A DNA stretch of 64,000 bases from Aporrectodea caliginosa (GCA_020284085.1 JACEVL010006441.1:1071001-1135000), one strand, 5' to 3'. Positions 35,393-48,015 are shown, numbered from the stretch's first letter. Made by a program: numbers and translations. Notes: generated by a model from the sequence alone, not told the origin.

Positions 35393-35861
35393 CGGATGGA
35401 TCTGCGTTCTGGATGTACTCCGGACATGAACCGGAAGCCACTCTTCCAGGCAGCGTGTAATCCCAGCATCCGAATCCATCCCACGTCTGTGGACAGAGGG
35501 GCCGCCCCTCCACTCCAACTGCACGCTCCCTCTGCCGACTGCAGCACTTCTCCGCCTCACGGCAACAGATCTCCCATCTCTGGCACTCCTCTACCTTCAG
35601 AGTGGCACAGATCTCCGTCCTTGACTGTTCAGAATGGATATCGGCCAAGATCCGACTTGTGTTCGGATGGATAAGCCATTCGTCCTCTGGGTAGAAGTAT
35701 TTCGATGCATCATCCATGAAGAGGTAGAGATAACAGTTGGCACACGTCGTCAAACGGAAGGATTCCACCGAAAGGTAGTTCGTTCGGTCTCGACAAGTTC
35801 CGGCCTCGAACGTCTCGTTGGTATCCTGTGACAACCCGTCGACGATTTTAACCGTCGTCAT
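35393..35861 (-). CDS. HRM exon a-B: Cys-rich module and first half of the hormone-receptor domain
   Basis: A 469-base exon has acceptor TATTTTTCAG and donor G|GTAGGC, phase 0 to 1, 156 codons. Residues 1-110 hold cysteines at 23, 40, 43, 85, 93, 99, 100, 106 and 107 and possible N-glycosylation sites at NET (15) and NTS (67). From residue 123, CPQTWDGFGCWDYTLPG and CPEYIQNADPS match the first part of the class B GPCR ectodomain (conserved W, D, CW, G, CP.Y), closest by eye to calcitonin/CGRP-type receptors. It splices in phase from the signal-peptide exon (37423) and into exon b (25799), completing the domain. The Cys-rich extension before the domain is unusual for this family. I infer an extracellular peptide-hormone-binding role. 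Confidence 0.82.
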
Positions 35862-35899
35862 CTGAAAAATACCAGGAACATCGTACTTAGGCCTACACA

Positions 35900-36165
35900 G
35901 ACTTCTTCATATTAATTAGGCCTATATAAGTCCTCCAATAGACTTCACCCCTTGGTTCCCCGTACTTGAACTGCTATTGCACAGTCTCTTTTACCTTCTG
36001 TTCGCTGTACTATTCTAGCAGTCTCTCTTCTTCCTTCGCTTTTCTCAAAACCTGCTTCTTTCGCGGGGCCTAGTGCACTGCTAGCGCTTCTGAACGGTTC
36101 ACCCTCCTATAGGCGCTTTACAAATGCTTAATTGCACTAAAATAAAATACAATACAATAAAACGA
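35900..36165. mobile_element. Retroelement tail insertion specific to U-B
   Basis: The segment ends ATAGGCGCTTTACAAATGCT and an (AATAC/AATAA) tail, an L2/SINE-type 3' end. It has no counterpart in U-A (about 24770). Confidence 0.5.
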
Positions 36166-36479
36166 TTTCGGTTTTGGTATCGTTTTGTGGCTTTGCTTTT
36201 TAGTTTCGTTTTGTAAATTCGCTATTTTGGTTTCGTTTTACTCTTTTGCTTTTGTTTTCGTTTTTCTACTGTTTCAGTTTCTGTTGCGGCGCATTCATGA
36301 TCTCAGAATCTGTATTCCACAAATTTCATGTCAGACTGCGCCCTTTCAGTATGTCAGCCCTGCCTGTGGTCAATTGATCACGGAAATAGAATATGTAGAA
36401 GACAAGTTATATTGTCACTTGCATGTCTATAATAATCAGATGCATAAGATACAGAGAAGAGCAATGCGTTATGCTGAAA

Positions 36480-36660
36480 ACCGTTTTATCATCCACTGAC
36501 AGTGTACGGTCAGTGTACTCATTCTGCTGCTGAGTTCACAAGGGGCGTAAGTGAAAGAGAAACATCGAAATTATATTTCTGCCCTGGTGGGGATTTGAAC
36601 CCTAGACATCTGTGTCGACAGTCCATGACTTGAATAGCCATCGCGCATTCTTTCTTCCAG
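36480..36660 (-). mobile_element. tRNA-derived SINE, U-B copy
   Basis: On the minus strand a B-box GGTTCAAATCC and ACTGACCGTACACTGTCAG body are visible. Its alignment with 25200-25440 shows it predates the duplication. Confidence 0.65.
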
Positions 36661-36717
36661 AAGAGTGTCGTACAATTCTCCTTTCCGCCTTGGACATAAT
36701 ACGCCGCGTAAGAAAAT

Positions 36718-37276
36718 GCGTTACTTACATGCGTTACTTACATCCGTTACTTACAAGTGTTACTTTCATGTGTTACTTACAAATATTACTTACATGTGTT
36801 ACTTATATGCGCTCCTTACATGTGTTACTTACATGTGTTACTTACATGTGTTACTTACATGTGTTACTTACATGTGTTACTTACATGTGTTACTTATATG
36901 CGCTACTTACATGTGTTACTTACATGTGTTACTTACATGTGTTACTTACATGTGTTACTTACATGTGTTACTTACATGTGTTACTTGCATGTGTTACTTG
37001 CATGTATAACTAGCATGTGTTACTTACATGTGTTACTTACATGTGTTACTCACATGTGTTACTTACATGTGTTACTTACATGTGTTACTTGCATGTGTTA
37101 CTTGCATGTATAACTAGCATGTGTTACTTACATGTGTTACTTACATGTGTTACTCACATGTGTTACTTACATGTGTTACTTACATGTGTTACTTACATGT
37201 GTTACTTGCATGTGTTACTTACATGTATAACTAGCATGTGTTACTTACATGTGTTACTTGCATGTGTTACTTACAT
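36718..37276. repeat. 13-bp intronic VNTR (TTACTTACATGTG), long allele
   Basis: About 43 units in about 560 bp, with a larger repeated block containing TGCATGTATAACTAGCATG at about 36995, 37100 and 37225. Frames across it are artefacts. Confidence 0.95.
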
Positions 37277-37395
37277 CTTTGCCTCATTTCCGTAAGCGCC
37301 TGAAAACCTTTCTATTGGATCGCATAATTGTTTATAAGGTCATCTGATTTCTTTCAGTTGAAGTGGCGCTATACAAATCTGCAATTACAGTAATT
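37276..37395 (+). mobile_element. L2-like LINE 3' end
   Basis: A short frame reads FRKRLKTFLLDRIIVYKVI and then stop, followed by GTGGCGCTATACAAATCTGC and an imperfect tail. Confidence 0.55.
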
Positions 37396-37422
37396 ACGGC
37401 GTGTATACGGATAAATAATTAC

Positions 37423-37473
37423 CTCTGTCAGAACGAGAAGTAGAACAACTGGAAAGGATTGCCCGCAGATCAT
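37423..37473 (-). CDS. Signal-peptide exon of the HRM gene
   Basis: ATG at 37473 opens 17 codons, MICGQSFPVVLLLVLTE, with hydrophobic core PVVLLLVL, then the donor GAG|GTAATT in phase 0. The next HRM exon (35861) starts in phase 0, so the product would enter the secretory pathway. Fusion with the duplicated exons gives a predicted protein of about 428 residues. The exon is short, so chance cannot be excluded, but position, phase and hydrophobicity all agree. Confidence 0.6.
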
Positions 37474-37479
37474 GCTGTG

Positions 37480-38209
37480 AAGTGGACCTATAATGATTTC
37501 AGTTGGCACTCTGAGAGCAGGTCATTCAGTGCAGGCGTCGATTCAAACCAAGACGGAATTGTTGATGCTTCTGGCAATCGCAATCGTAACTCCAATTTAT
37601 GCAGCGCTACTCTGTTAATAAGCTTACTCACGAGCGCTGCGTCTCGTCCGAAGGGTTGTCCATAAATGTAACAATCATTCCTCGATTCACTCTGATTAAA
37701 GTTATCGATCCATCCGGATTTTTTTATCGTGTCGATCAACCAGTTAAATCGATGCAGTGGACAATTCTCTGGAAATTATCGTTTCGTCTTATCACCTATT
37801 ATCAGTAAGTTCTGCAGCGTCCGCTTATAATACGCAAGATATCGCATCTTTCGAGACAAGACGATAACATCCACATGATCATTCAGTCCGTGAAGATAGT
37901 CCAGCGGCAGAGGACTTTAGAGAAGGTCCTTAGCACTAGTCACGCAGGAAAAGAAACTCCATCTGACAAACAACAAACCCAACAATCAACGGCAATACAA
38001 CACAAATTAAATTATTTGATAATGCCCTCTTTACAAAGGGCGGACGTGCACGTTGACAAAGGGGCAACAGGAAACAGTAAGAACGGTAGGCCTAAACACA
38101 CTGAAAGACGCAGGCCTAAGTTTTCGGCCTACTGCAAAATTTTCATTAGTAACTTTTGTGGCACAGGGCACCAAACGATGACGCAACAAAACCAAGTCAG
38201 GAATGTTAA
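37480..38209. other. Unique sequence upstream of the HRM gene, up to the right array
   Basis: This is the likely promoter side of the minus-strand HRM gene. A donor-like GCTC|GTGAGTAAGC on the minus strand near 37630 follows a short frame (MDNPSDETQR), but its phase does not fit the next HRM exon. Otherwise nothing recognised. Confidence 0.35.
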
Positions 38210-41200
38210 CTCCTTTCAATAACTCTTTTCAATAACTCTTTTCAATAACTCTTTTCAATAACTCATTTCAATAACTCTTTTCAATAACTCTTTTCAATAA
38301 CCTTTTTCAATAACTCATTTCAATAACTCATTTCAATAACTCTTTTCAATAACTCTTTTCAATAACTCTTTTCAATTAATCTTTTCAATAACTCTTTTCA
38401 ATAACTCTTTTCAATAACCCTTTTCAATAACTCATTTCAATAACTCATTTCAATAACTCTTTTCAATAACTCTTTTCAATAACTCTTTTCAATTACTCTT
38501 TTCAATAACTCTTTTCAATAACTCTTTTCAATAACTCTTTTCAATAACTCATTTCAATAACTCATTTCAATAACTCTTTTCAATAACTCTTTTCAATTAC
38601 TCTTTTCAATAACTCTTTTCAATAACTCTTTTCAATAACCTTTTCAATAACTCTTTTCAATAACCCTTTTCAATAACTCTTTTCAATAACTCTTTTCAAT
38701 AACTCTTTTCAACTCTTTTCAATAACTCTTTTCAATAACCCTTTCAATCTTTTCAATAACTCTTTTCAATAACTCTTTTCAATAACTCCTTTTCAATAAC
38801 TCTTTTCAATAACTCTTTTCAATAACTCTTTTCAATAACCCTTTTCAATAACTCTTTTCAATAACCCTTTTCAATAACTCTTTTCAATAACTCTTTTCAA
38901 TAACTCTTTTCAATAACCTCTTTTCAATAACTCTTTTCAATAACTCTTTTCAATAACTCTTTTCAATAACTCTTTTCAATAACTCTTTTCAAAAACTCTT
39001 TTCAATAACTCTTTTCAATAACTCTTTTCAATAACTCTTTTCAATAACTCCTTTCAATAACTCTTTTCAATAACTCCTTTCAATAACTCTTTTCAATAAC
39101 TCTTTTCAATAACTCTTTTCAATAACTCTTTTCAATAACTCTTTTCAATAACTCTTTTCAATAACTCTTTTCAATAACTCTTTTCAATAACTCTTTTCAA
39201 TAACTCTTTTCAATAACTCTTTTCAATAACTCTTTTCAATAACTCTTTTCAATAACCTTTTCAATAACTCTTTTCAATAACTCTTTTCAATAACTCTTTT
39301 CAATAACTCTTTTCAATCAACTCTTTTCAATAACTCTTTTCAATAACTCTTTTCAATAACTCTTTTCAATAACTCTTTTCAATAACTCTTTCAATAACTC
39401 TTTTCAATAACTCTCTTTCAATAACTCTTTTCAATAACCGTTTTCAATAACTCTTTTCAATAACTCTTTTCAATAACTCTTTTCAATAACTCTTTTCAAT
39501 AACTCTTTTAACTCTTTTCAATAACTCTTTTCAATAACAATTTCAATAACTCTTTTCAATAACTCTTTTCAATAACTCTTTTCAATAACTCTTTTCAATA
39601 ACTCTTTTCAATAACTCTTTTCAATAACTCTTTTCAATAACTCTTTTCAATAACTCTTTTCAATAACTCTTTTCAATAACTCTTTTCAATAACTCTTTTC
39701 AAAAACTCTTTTCAATAACTTTTCAATAACTCTTTTCAATAACTCTTTTCAATAACTCTTTTCAATAACTCTTTTCAATAACTCTTTTCAATAACTCTTT
39801 TCAATAACTCTTTTCAACTCTTTTCAATAACTCTTTTCAATAACTCTTTTCAATAACTCTTTTCAATAACTCTTTTCAATAACTCTTTTCAATAACTCCT
39901 TTTCAATAACTCCTTTCAATAACTCTTTTCAATAACTCTTTTCAATAACTCTTTTCAATAACTCTTTTCAATAACTAACTTTTCAATAACTCTTTTCAAT
40001 AACTCTTTTCAATAACTCTTTTCAATAACTCTTTTCAATAACTCTTTTCAATAACTCTTTTCAATAACTCTTTTCAATAACTCTTTTCAATAACTCTTTT
40101 CAATAACTCTTTTCAATAACTCTTTTCAATAACTCTTTTCAATAACTCTTTTCAATAACTCTTTTCAATAACTCTTTTCAATAACTCTTTTCAATAACTC
40201 TTTTCAATAACTCTTTTCAATAACTCTTTTCAATAACTCTTTTCAATAACTCTTTTCAATAACTCTTTTCAATAACTCTTTTCAATAACTCTTTTCAATA
40301 ACTCTTTTCAATAACTCTTTTCAATAACTCTTTTCAATAACTCTTTTCAATAACTCTTTTCAATAACTCTTTTCAATAACTCTTTTCAATAACTCTTTTC
40401 AATAACTCTTTTCAATAACTCTTTTCAATAACTCTTTTCAATAACTCTTTTCAATAACTCTTTTCAATAACTCTTTTCAATAACTCTTTTCAATAACTCT
40501 TTTCAATAACTCTTTTCAATAACTCTTTTCAATAACTCTTTTCAATAACTCTTTTCAATAACTCTTTTCAATAACTCTTTTCAATAACTCTTTTCAATAA
40601 CTCTTTTCAATAACTCTTTTCAATAACTCTTTTCAATAACTCTTTTCAATAACTCTTTTCAATAACTCTTTTCAATAACTCTTTTCAATAACTCTTTTCA
40701 ATAACTATTTTCAATAACTCTTTTCAATAACTCTTTTCAATAACTCTTTTCAATAACTCTTTTCAATAACTCTTTTCAATAACTCAATTTCAATAACTCT
40801 TTTCAATAACTCTTTTCAATAACTCTTTTCAATAACTCTTTTCAATAACTCTTTTCAATAACTCTTTTCAATAACTCTTTTCAATAACTCTTTTCAATAA
40901 CTCTTTTCAATAACTCTTTTCAATAACTCTTTTCAATAACTCTTTTCAATAACTCTTTTTCAATAACTCTTTTCAATAACTCTTTTCAATAACTCTTTTC
41001 AATAACTCTTTTCAATAACTCCTTTCAATAACTCTTTTCAATAACTCTTTTCAATAACTAACTCTTTTCAATAACTCTTTTTCAATAACTCTTTTCAATA
41101 ACTCTTTTCAATAACTCTTTTCAATAACTCTTTTCAATTTTCAATAACTCTTTTCAATAACTCTTTTCAATAACTCTTTTCAATAACTCTTTTCAATAAC

Positions 41201-44200
41201 TCTTTTCAATAACTCTTTTCAATAACTCTTTTCAATAACTCTTTTCAATAACTCTTTTCAATAACTCTTTTCAATAACTCTTTTCAATAACTCTTTTCAA
41301 TAACTCTTTTCAATAACTCTTTTCAATAACTCTTTTCAATAACTCTTTTCAATAACTCTTTTCAATAACTCTTTCAATTTTCAATAACTCTTTTCAATAA
41401 CTCTTTTCAATAACTCTTTTCAATAACTCTTTCAATAACTCTTTTCAATAACTCTTTTCAATAACTCTTTTCAATAACTCTTTTTCAATAACTCTTTTCA
41501 ATAACTCTTTTCAATAACTCTTTTCAATAACTCTTTTCAATAACTCTTTTCAATAACTCTTTTCAATAACTCTTTTCAATAACTCCTTTCAATAACTCTT
41601 TTCAATAACTCTTTTCAATAACTCTTTTCAATAACTCTTTTCAATAACTCTTTTCAATAACTCTTTTCAATAACTCTTTTCAATAACTCTTTTCAATAAC
41701 TCTTTTCAATAACTCTTTTCAATAACTCTTTTCAATAACTCTTTTCAATAACTCTTTTCAATAACTCTTTTCAATAACTCTTTTCAATAACTCTTTTCAA
41801 TAACTCTTTTCAATAACTCTTTTCAATAACTCTTTTCAATAACTCTTTTCAATAACTCTTTTCAATAACTCTTTTCAATAACTCTTTTCAATAACTCTTT
41901 TCAATAACTCTTTTCAATAACTCTTTTCAATAACTCTTTTCAATAACTCCTTTCAATAACTCTTTTCAATAACTCTTTTCAATAACTCTTTTCAATAACT
42001 CTTTTCAATAACTCTTTTCAATAACTCTTTTCAATAACTCTTTTCAATAACTCTTTTCAATAACTCTTTTCAATAACTCTTTTTTCAATAACTCTTTTCA
42101 ATAACTCTTTTCAATAACTCTTTTCAATAAACTCTTTTCAATAACTCTTTTCAATAACTCTTTTCAATAACTCTTTTCAATAACTCTTTTCAATAACTCT
42201 TTTCAATAACTCTTTTCAATAACTCTTTTCAATAACTCTTTTCAATAACTCTTTTCAATAACTCTTTTCAATAACTCTTTTCAATAACTCCTTTCAATAA
42301 CTCTTTTCAATAACTCTTTTCAATAACTCTTTTCAATAACTCTTTTCAATAACTCTTTCAATAACTCTTTTCAATAACTCTTTTCAATAACTCTTTTCAA
42401 TAACTCTTTTCAATAACTCTTTTCAATAACTCCTTTCAATAACTCTTTTCAATAACTCTTTTCAATAACTCTTTTCAATAACTCTTTTCAATAACTCTTT
42501 TCAATAACTCTTTTCAATAACTCTTTTCAATAACTCTTTTCAATAACTCTTTTCAATAACTCTTTTCTTTTCAATAACTCTTTCAATAACTTTTCAATAA
42601 CTCTTTTCAATAACTCTTTTCAATAACTCTTTTCAATAACTCTTTTCAATAACTCTTTTCAATAACTCTTTTCAATAACTCTTTTCAATAACTCTTTTCA
42701 ATAACTCTTTTCAATAACTCTTTTCAATAACTCTTTTCAATAACTCTTTTCAATAACTCTTTTCAATAACTCTTTTCAATAACTCCTTTCAATAACTCTT
42801 TTCAATAACTCTTTTCAATAACTCTTTTCAATAACTCTTTTCAATAACTCTTTTCAATAACTCTTTTCAATAACTCTTTTCAATAACTCTTTTCAATAAC
42901 TCTTTTCAATAACTCTTTTCAATAACTCTTTTCAATAACTCCTTTCAATAACTCTTTTCAATAACTCTTTTCAATAACTCTTTTCAATAACTCTTTTCAA
43001 TAACTCTTTTCAATAACTCTTTTCAATAACTCTTTTCAATAACTCTTTTCAATAACTCTTTTCAATAACTCTTTTCAATAACTCTTTTCAATAACTCTTT
43101 TCAATAACTCTTTTCAATAACTCCTTTCAATAACTCTTTTCAATAACTCTTTTCAATAACTCTTTTCAATAACTCTTTTCAATAACTCTTTTCAATAACT
43201 CTTTTCAATAACTCTTTTCAATAACTCTTTTCAATAACTCTTTTCAATAACTCTTTTCAATAACTCTTTTCAATAACTCTTTTCAATAACTCTTTTCAAT
43301 AACTCTTTTCAATAACTCTTTTCAATAACTCTTTTCAATAACTCTTTTCAATAACTCTTTTCAATAACTCTTTTCAATAACTCTTTTCAATAACTCTTTT
43401 CAATAACTCTTTTCAATAACTCTTTTCAATAACTCTTTTCAATAACTCTTTTCAATAACTTTTTCAATAACTCTTTTCAATAACTCCTTTCAATAACTCT
43501 TTTCAATAACTCTTTTCAATAACTCTTTTCAATAACTCTTTTCAATAACTCTTTTCAATAACTCTTTTCAATAACTCTTTTCAATAACTCTTTTCAATAA
43601 CTCTTTTCAATAACTCTTTTCAATAACTCTTTTCAATAACTCTTTTCAATAACTCTTTTCAATAACTCTTTTCAATAACTCTTTTCAATAACTCTTTTCA
43701 ATAACTCTTTTCAATAACTCTTTTCAATAACTCTTTTCAATAACTCTTTTCAATAACTCTTTTCAATAACTCTTTCAATAACTCTTTTCAATAACTCTTT
43801 TCAATAACTCTTTTCAATAACTCTTTTCAATAACTCTTTTCAATAACTCTTTTCAATAACTCTTTTCAATAACTCTTTTTCTTTTCAATAACTCCTTTCA
43901 ATAACTCTTTTCAATAACTCTTTTCAATAACTCTTTTCAATAACTCTTTTCAATAACTTTCAATAACTCTTTTCAATAACTCTTTTCAATAACTCTTTTC
44001 AATAACTCTTTTCAATAACTCTTTTCAATAACTCTTTTCAATAACTCTTTCAATAACTCTTTTCAATAACTCTTTTCAATAACTCTTTTCAATAACTCTT
44101 TTCAATAACTCTTTTCAATAACTCTTTTCAATAACTCTTTTCAATAACTCTTTTCAATAACTCTTTTCAATAACTCTTTTCAATAACTCTTTTCAATAAC

Positions 44201-46193
44201 TTTTTCAATAACTCTTTTCAATAACTCCTTTCAATAACTCTTTTCAATAACTCTTTCAATAACTCTTTTCAATAACTCTTTTCAATAACTCTTTTCAATA
44301 ACTCTTTCAATAACTCCTTTCAATAACTCTTTTCAATAACTCTTTTCAATAACTCTTTTCAATAACTCTTTTCAATAACTCTTTTCAATAACTTTCAATA
44401 ACTTTTCAATAACTCTTTTCAATAACTCTTTTCAATAACCTTTTCAATAACTTTTCAATAACTCTTTTCAATAACTCTTTTCAATAACTCCTTTCAATAA
44501 CTCTTTTCAATAACTCTTTTCAATAACTCTTTTCAATAACTCCTTTCAATAACTCTTTTCAATAACTCTTTTCAATAACTCTTTTCAATAACTCTTTTCA
44601 ATAACTCTTTTCAATAACTCTTTTCAATAACTCTTTTTCAATAACTCTTTTCAATAACTCTTTTCAATAACTCTTTTCAATAACTCTTTTCAATAACTCT
44701 TTTCAATAACTCTTTTCAATAACTCTTTTCAATAACTCTTTTCAATAACTCTTTTCAATAACTCCTTTCAATAACTCTTTTCAATAACTCTTTCAATTTT
44801 CAATAACTCTTTTCAATAACTCTTTTCAATAACTCTTTTCAATAACTCTTTTCAATAACTCAATAACTCTTTTCAATAACTCTTTCAATAACTCTTTTCA
44901 ATAACTCTTTTCAATAACTCTTTTCAATAACCCTTTTCAATAACCTTTCAATAACTCTTTCAATAACTCTTTTCAATAACTCTTTTCAATAACTCTTTTC
45001 AATAACTCTTTTCAATAACTCTTTTCAATAACTCTTTTCAATAACTCTTTTCAATAACTCTTTTCAATAACTCTTTTCAATAACTCTTTTCAATAACTCT
45101 TTTCAATAACTCCTTTCAATAACTCTTTTCAATAACTCCTTTCAATAACTCTTTCAATAACTCTTTTCAATAACTCTTTTCAATAACTCTTTTCAATAAC
45201 TCTTTTCAATAACTCTTTCAATAACTCTTTTCAATAACTCTTTTCAATAACTCTTTTCAATAACTCTTTTCAATAACTCTTTTCAATAACTCTTTTCAAT
45301 AACTCTTTTCAATAACTCTTTTCAATAACTCCTTTCAATAACTCTTTTCAATAACTCCTTTCAATAACTCTTTTCAATAACTCTTTTCAATAACTCTTTT
45401 CAATAACTCTTTTCAATAACTCTTTTCAATAACTCTTTTCAATAACTCTTTTCAATAACTCTTTTCAATAACTCTTTTCAATAACTCTTTTCAATAACTC
45501 TTTTCAATAACTCTTTTCAATAACTCTTTTCAATAACTCTTTTCAATAACTCTTTTCAATAACTCCTTTTCAATAACTCCTTTCAATAACTCTTTTCAAT
45601 AACTCTTTTCAATAACTCTTTTCAATAACTCTTTTCAATAACTCTTTTCAATAACTCTTTTCAATAACTCCTTTCAATAACTCTTTTCAATAACTCTTTT
45701 CAATAACTTTTCAATAACTCTTTTCAATAACTCTTTTCAATAACTCTTTTCAATAACTCTTTTCAATAACTCTTTTCAATAACTCTTTTCAATAACTCAT
45801 TTCAATAACTCATTTCAATGACTCATTTCAATAACTCTTTTCAATAACTCTTTTCAATAACTCTTTTCAATAACTCTTTTCAATAACTCTTTTCAATAAC
45901 TCTTTTCAATAACTCTTTTCAATAACTCTTTTCAATAACTCTTTTCAATAACTCATTTCAATAACTCATTTCAATAACTCTTTTCAATAACTCTTTTCAA
46001 TAACTCATTTCAATAGCTCTTTTCAATAACTCTTTTCAATGACTCTTTTCAATAACTCCTTCAATAACTCTTTTCAATAACTCTTTTCAATAACTCTTTT
46101 CAATAAGTCTTTGTAATAACTCTTTTCAATAACTCTTTTCAATAACTGATTTCAATCATTCATTTCAATCATTCATTTCAATAACTCTTTTCA
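38210..46193. repeat. 13-bp satellite array, right copy (about 8.0 kb)
   Basis: About 600 units of AACTCTTTTCAAT in one orientation. The interior is highly uniform, with scattered AACTCCTTTCAAT variants, while AACTCATTTCAAT variants concentrate at the two edges. The plus strand has almost no G across the whole array. There is no coding potential. Confidence 0.98.
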
Positions 46194-46397
46194 GGTCAAT
46201 ATCCAGAAGAACAGTCCGCTGAGACAGAGAGGGAGACAGATAGAGAGATACATAAGCAATTTGAGAATTTTTTGTCTTAAGCTGAGAATGAAATGACATA
46301 GGCGACTAAGGAGAAGGGACAGATACAGGAAAAGACAGTCTGTGCAAGAGAGTCGCGAGCACGGGAAGACATGCATAGAGTTTCAGATGGAGATACC

Positions 46398-47068
46398 CAG
46401 TTGTGTGCGTTACTGCGCTACTTGTAACGTGTTACTGCGCTACTTGTAACGCGTTACTGCGTTACTTGTAAGGCGTTACTGCGTTACTTGTATCGTGTTA
46501 CTCCAACTAGTTACTACTTTGCGGTAACTTTTGTTGTAACGCATTACTGTAACTAGTTACTATTTTGCGGTAACCTTTGGTGTAACTAGTAACCTTTTAC
46601 TAACAGACATACACAACGGTAACTGATCGCTTCTATAAGGTAACGGGAACGTAAAAAGTTACTTACTTTGCGTTACATTTAAGTCAACCTTTGTTCGCGT
46701 AGTCTAGTTCGATTATGGCGCTATACGTGTAAATATAATTAAAAGTGTTTTATCATCAACATGCAAATTCTTTGGCTCACGTGCATTAAAGTGACTCAGA
46801 CATTTCGGTTTGTGCTCATATTTCTGAACTCTTTCCTTTTATTCGTCAATTTCAAGTTCTAACTTCATCATGGAGGGAGCAAAAAATTCAAGTTAGCATT
46901 CCCACTTAAAGTAACTCAAAATACTTAGCTACAGTTACAAAGTAACTGTAATCAGTCACTAATTACTTTTTTCCAAAGTAACTACTAACTAGGTACTTTT
47001 TCCTTTCCAGTAACTAGTCACTGTAACTATAGTTACTTTTGAAAAATAACTAGGCCAATCCAACACTG
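46398..47068. mobile_element. hAT-like non-autonomous element, 671 bp
   Basis: Runs from CAGTTGTGTGCG to CCAACACTG with an imperfect 8-bp flank repeat (GAGATACC / GAGGCACC). The interior is full of GTAACGCGTTACT and TAACTAGTTACT palindromes, typical of a widespread hAT group. Confidence 0.7.
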
Positions 47069-47129
47069 GAGGCACCAATAACATATTGTGATTATTAATT
47101 TATTATTATTATTATTATTTTTATTTTTT

Positions 47130-47600
<471 letters not shown>

Positions 47601-47632
47601 GGCCTACTACTACTACTATCATCATTATTAGT

Positions 47633-47948
47633 GGTAGTGGTAGTGATAGTGGTAGTGATAGTGATAGTGATAGTGATAGTGATAGTGGTAGTGGTAGTGG
47701 TAGTGGTAGTTGTAGTTCATTCAGAGGACTTATATAGCGCCTCTCCAAGATAACCTACTCAGAGGCGCTCCCAGCCCAACTACGGCGATAGAGAACAGTT
47801 TTCAAATTCTTGTAAAAGGTGTATGCAGAGTCTCCAGCTAGAAGAACACGCAGATAGTTGTAGTGGTAGTGGTAGTGGTAGTGGTAGTGGTAGTGGTAGT
47901 GGTAGTGGTAGTGGTAGTGGTAGTGGTAGTGTAGTAGTGGTGGTAGTG

Positions 47949-48014
<66 letters not shown>
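47633..48014. repeat. (GTA/GTG)n microsatellites around a SINE fragment
   Basis: (GTGGTA)-type repeats at 47633-47710 and 47856-48014 flank a SINE fragment, 47713-47855 (CAGAGGACTTATATAGCGCC). Ser/Val/Tyr-rich frames are artefacts. Confidence 0.85.

Positions 48015-48015
<1 letters not shown>

Larger units (their letters stand above)
26650..37275. repeat. Tandem segmental duplication, right copy (U-B)
   Basis: Homologous to 20079-25690. Relative to U-A it contains a MITE (26719-27046), a LINE pair (27211-30310), another MITE (30683-31132), LINE remnants (32040-32580), a hairpin plus SINE (34454-34801), a 3'-tail insertion (35900-36165) and expanded microsatellites. Exon-level similarity is high, so the duplication is young relative to the other repeats. 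Confidence 0.85.

Noticed and set aside
36612..37295. Long Leu/Tyr/Cys-rich frames as membrane proteins
   Set aside because: They read through the 13-bp VNTR in all three frames.
37488..37739. Minus-strand frame of about 83 codons as the first exon of the HRM gene
   Set aside because: Its GTGAGT donor near 37630 leaves a phase that creates an immediate stop in the HRM exon; the short signal-peptide exon fits better.
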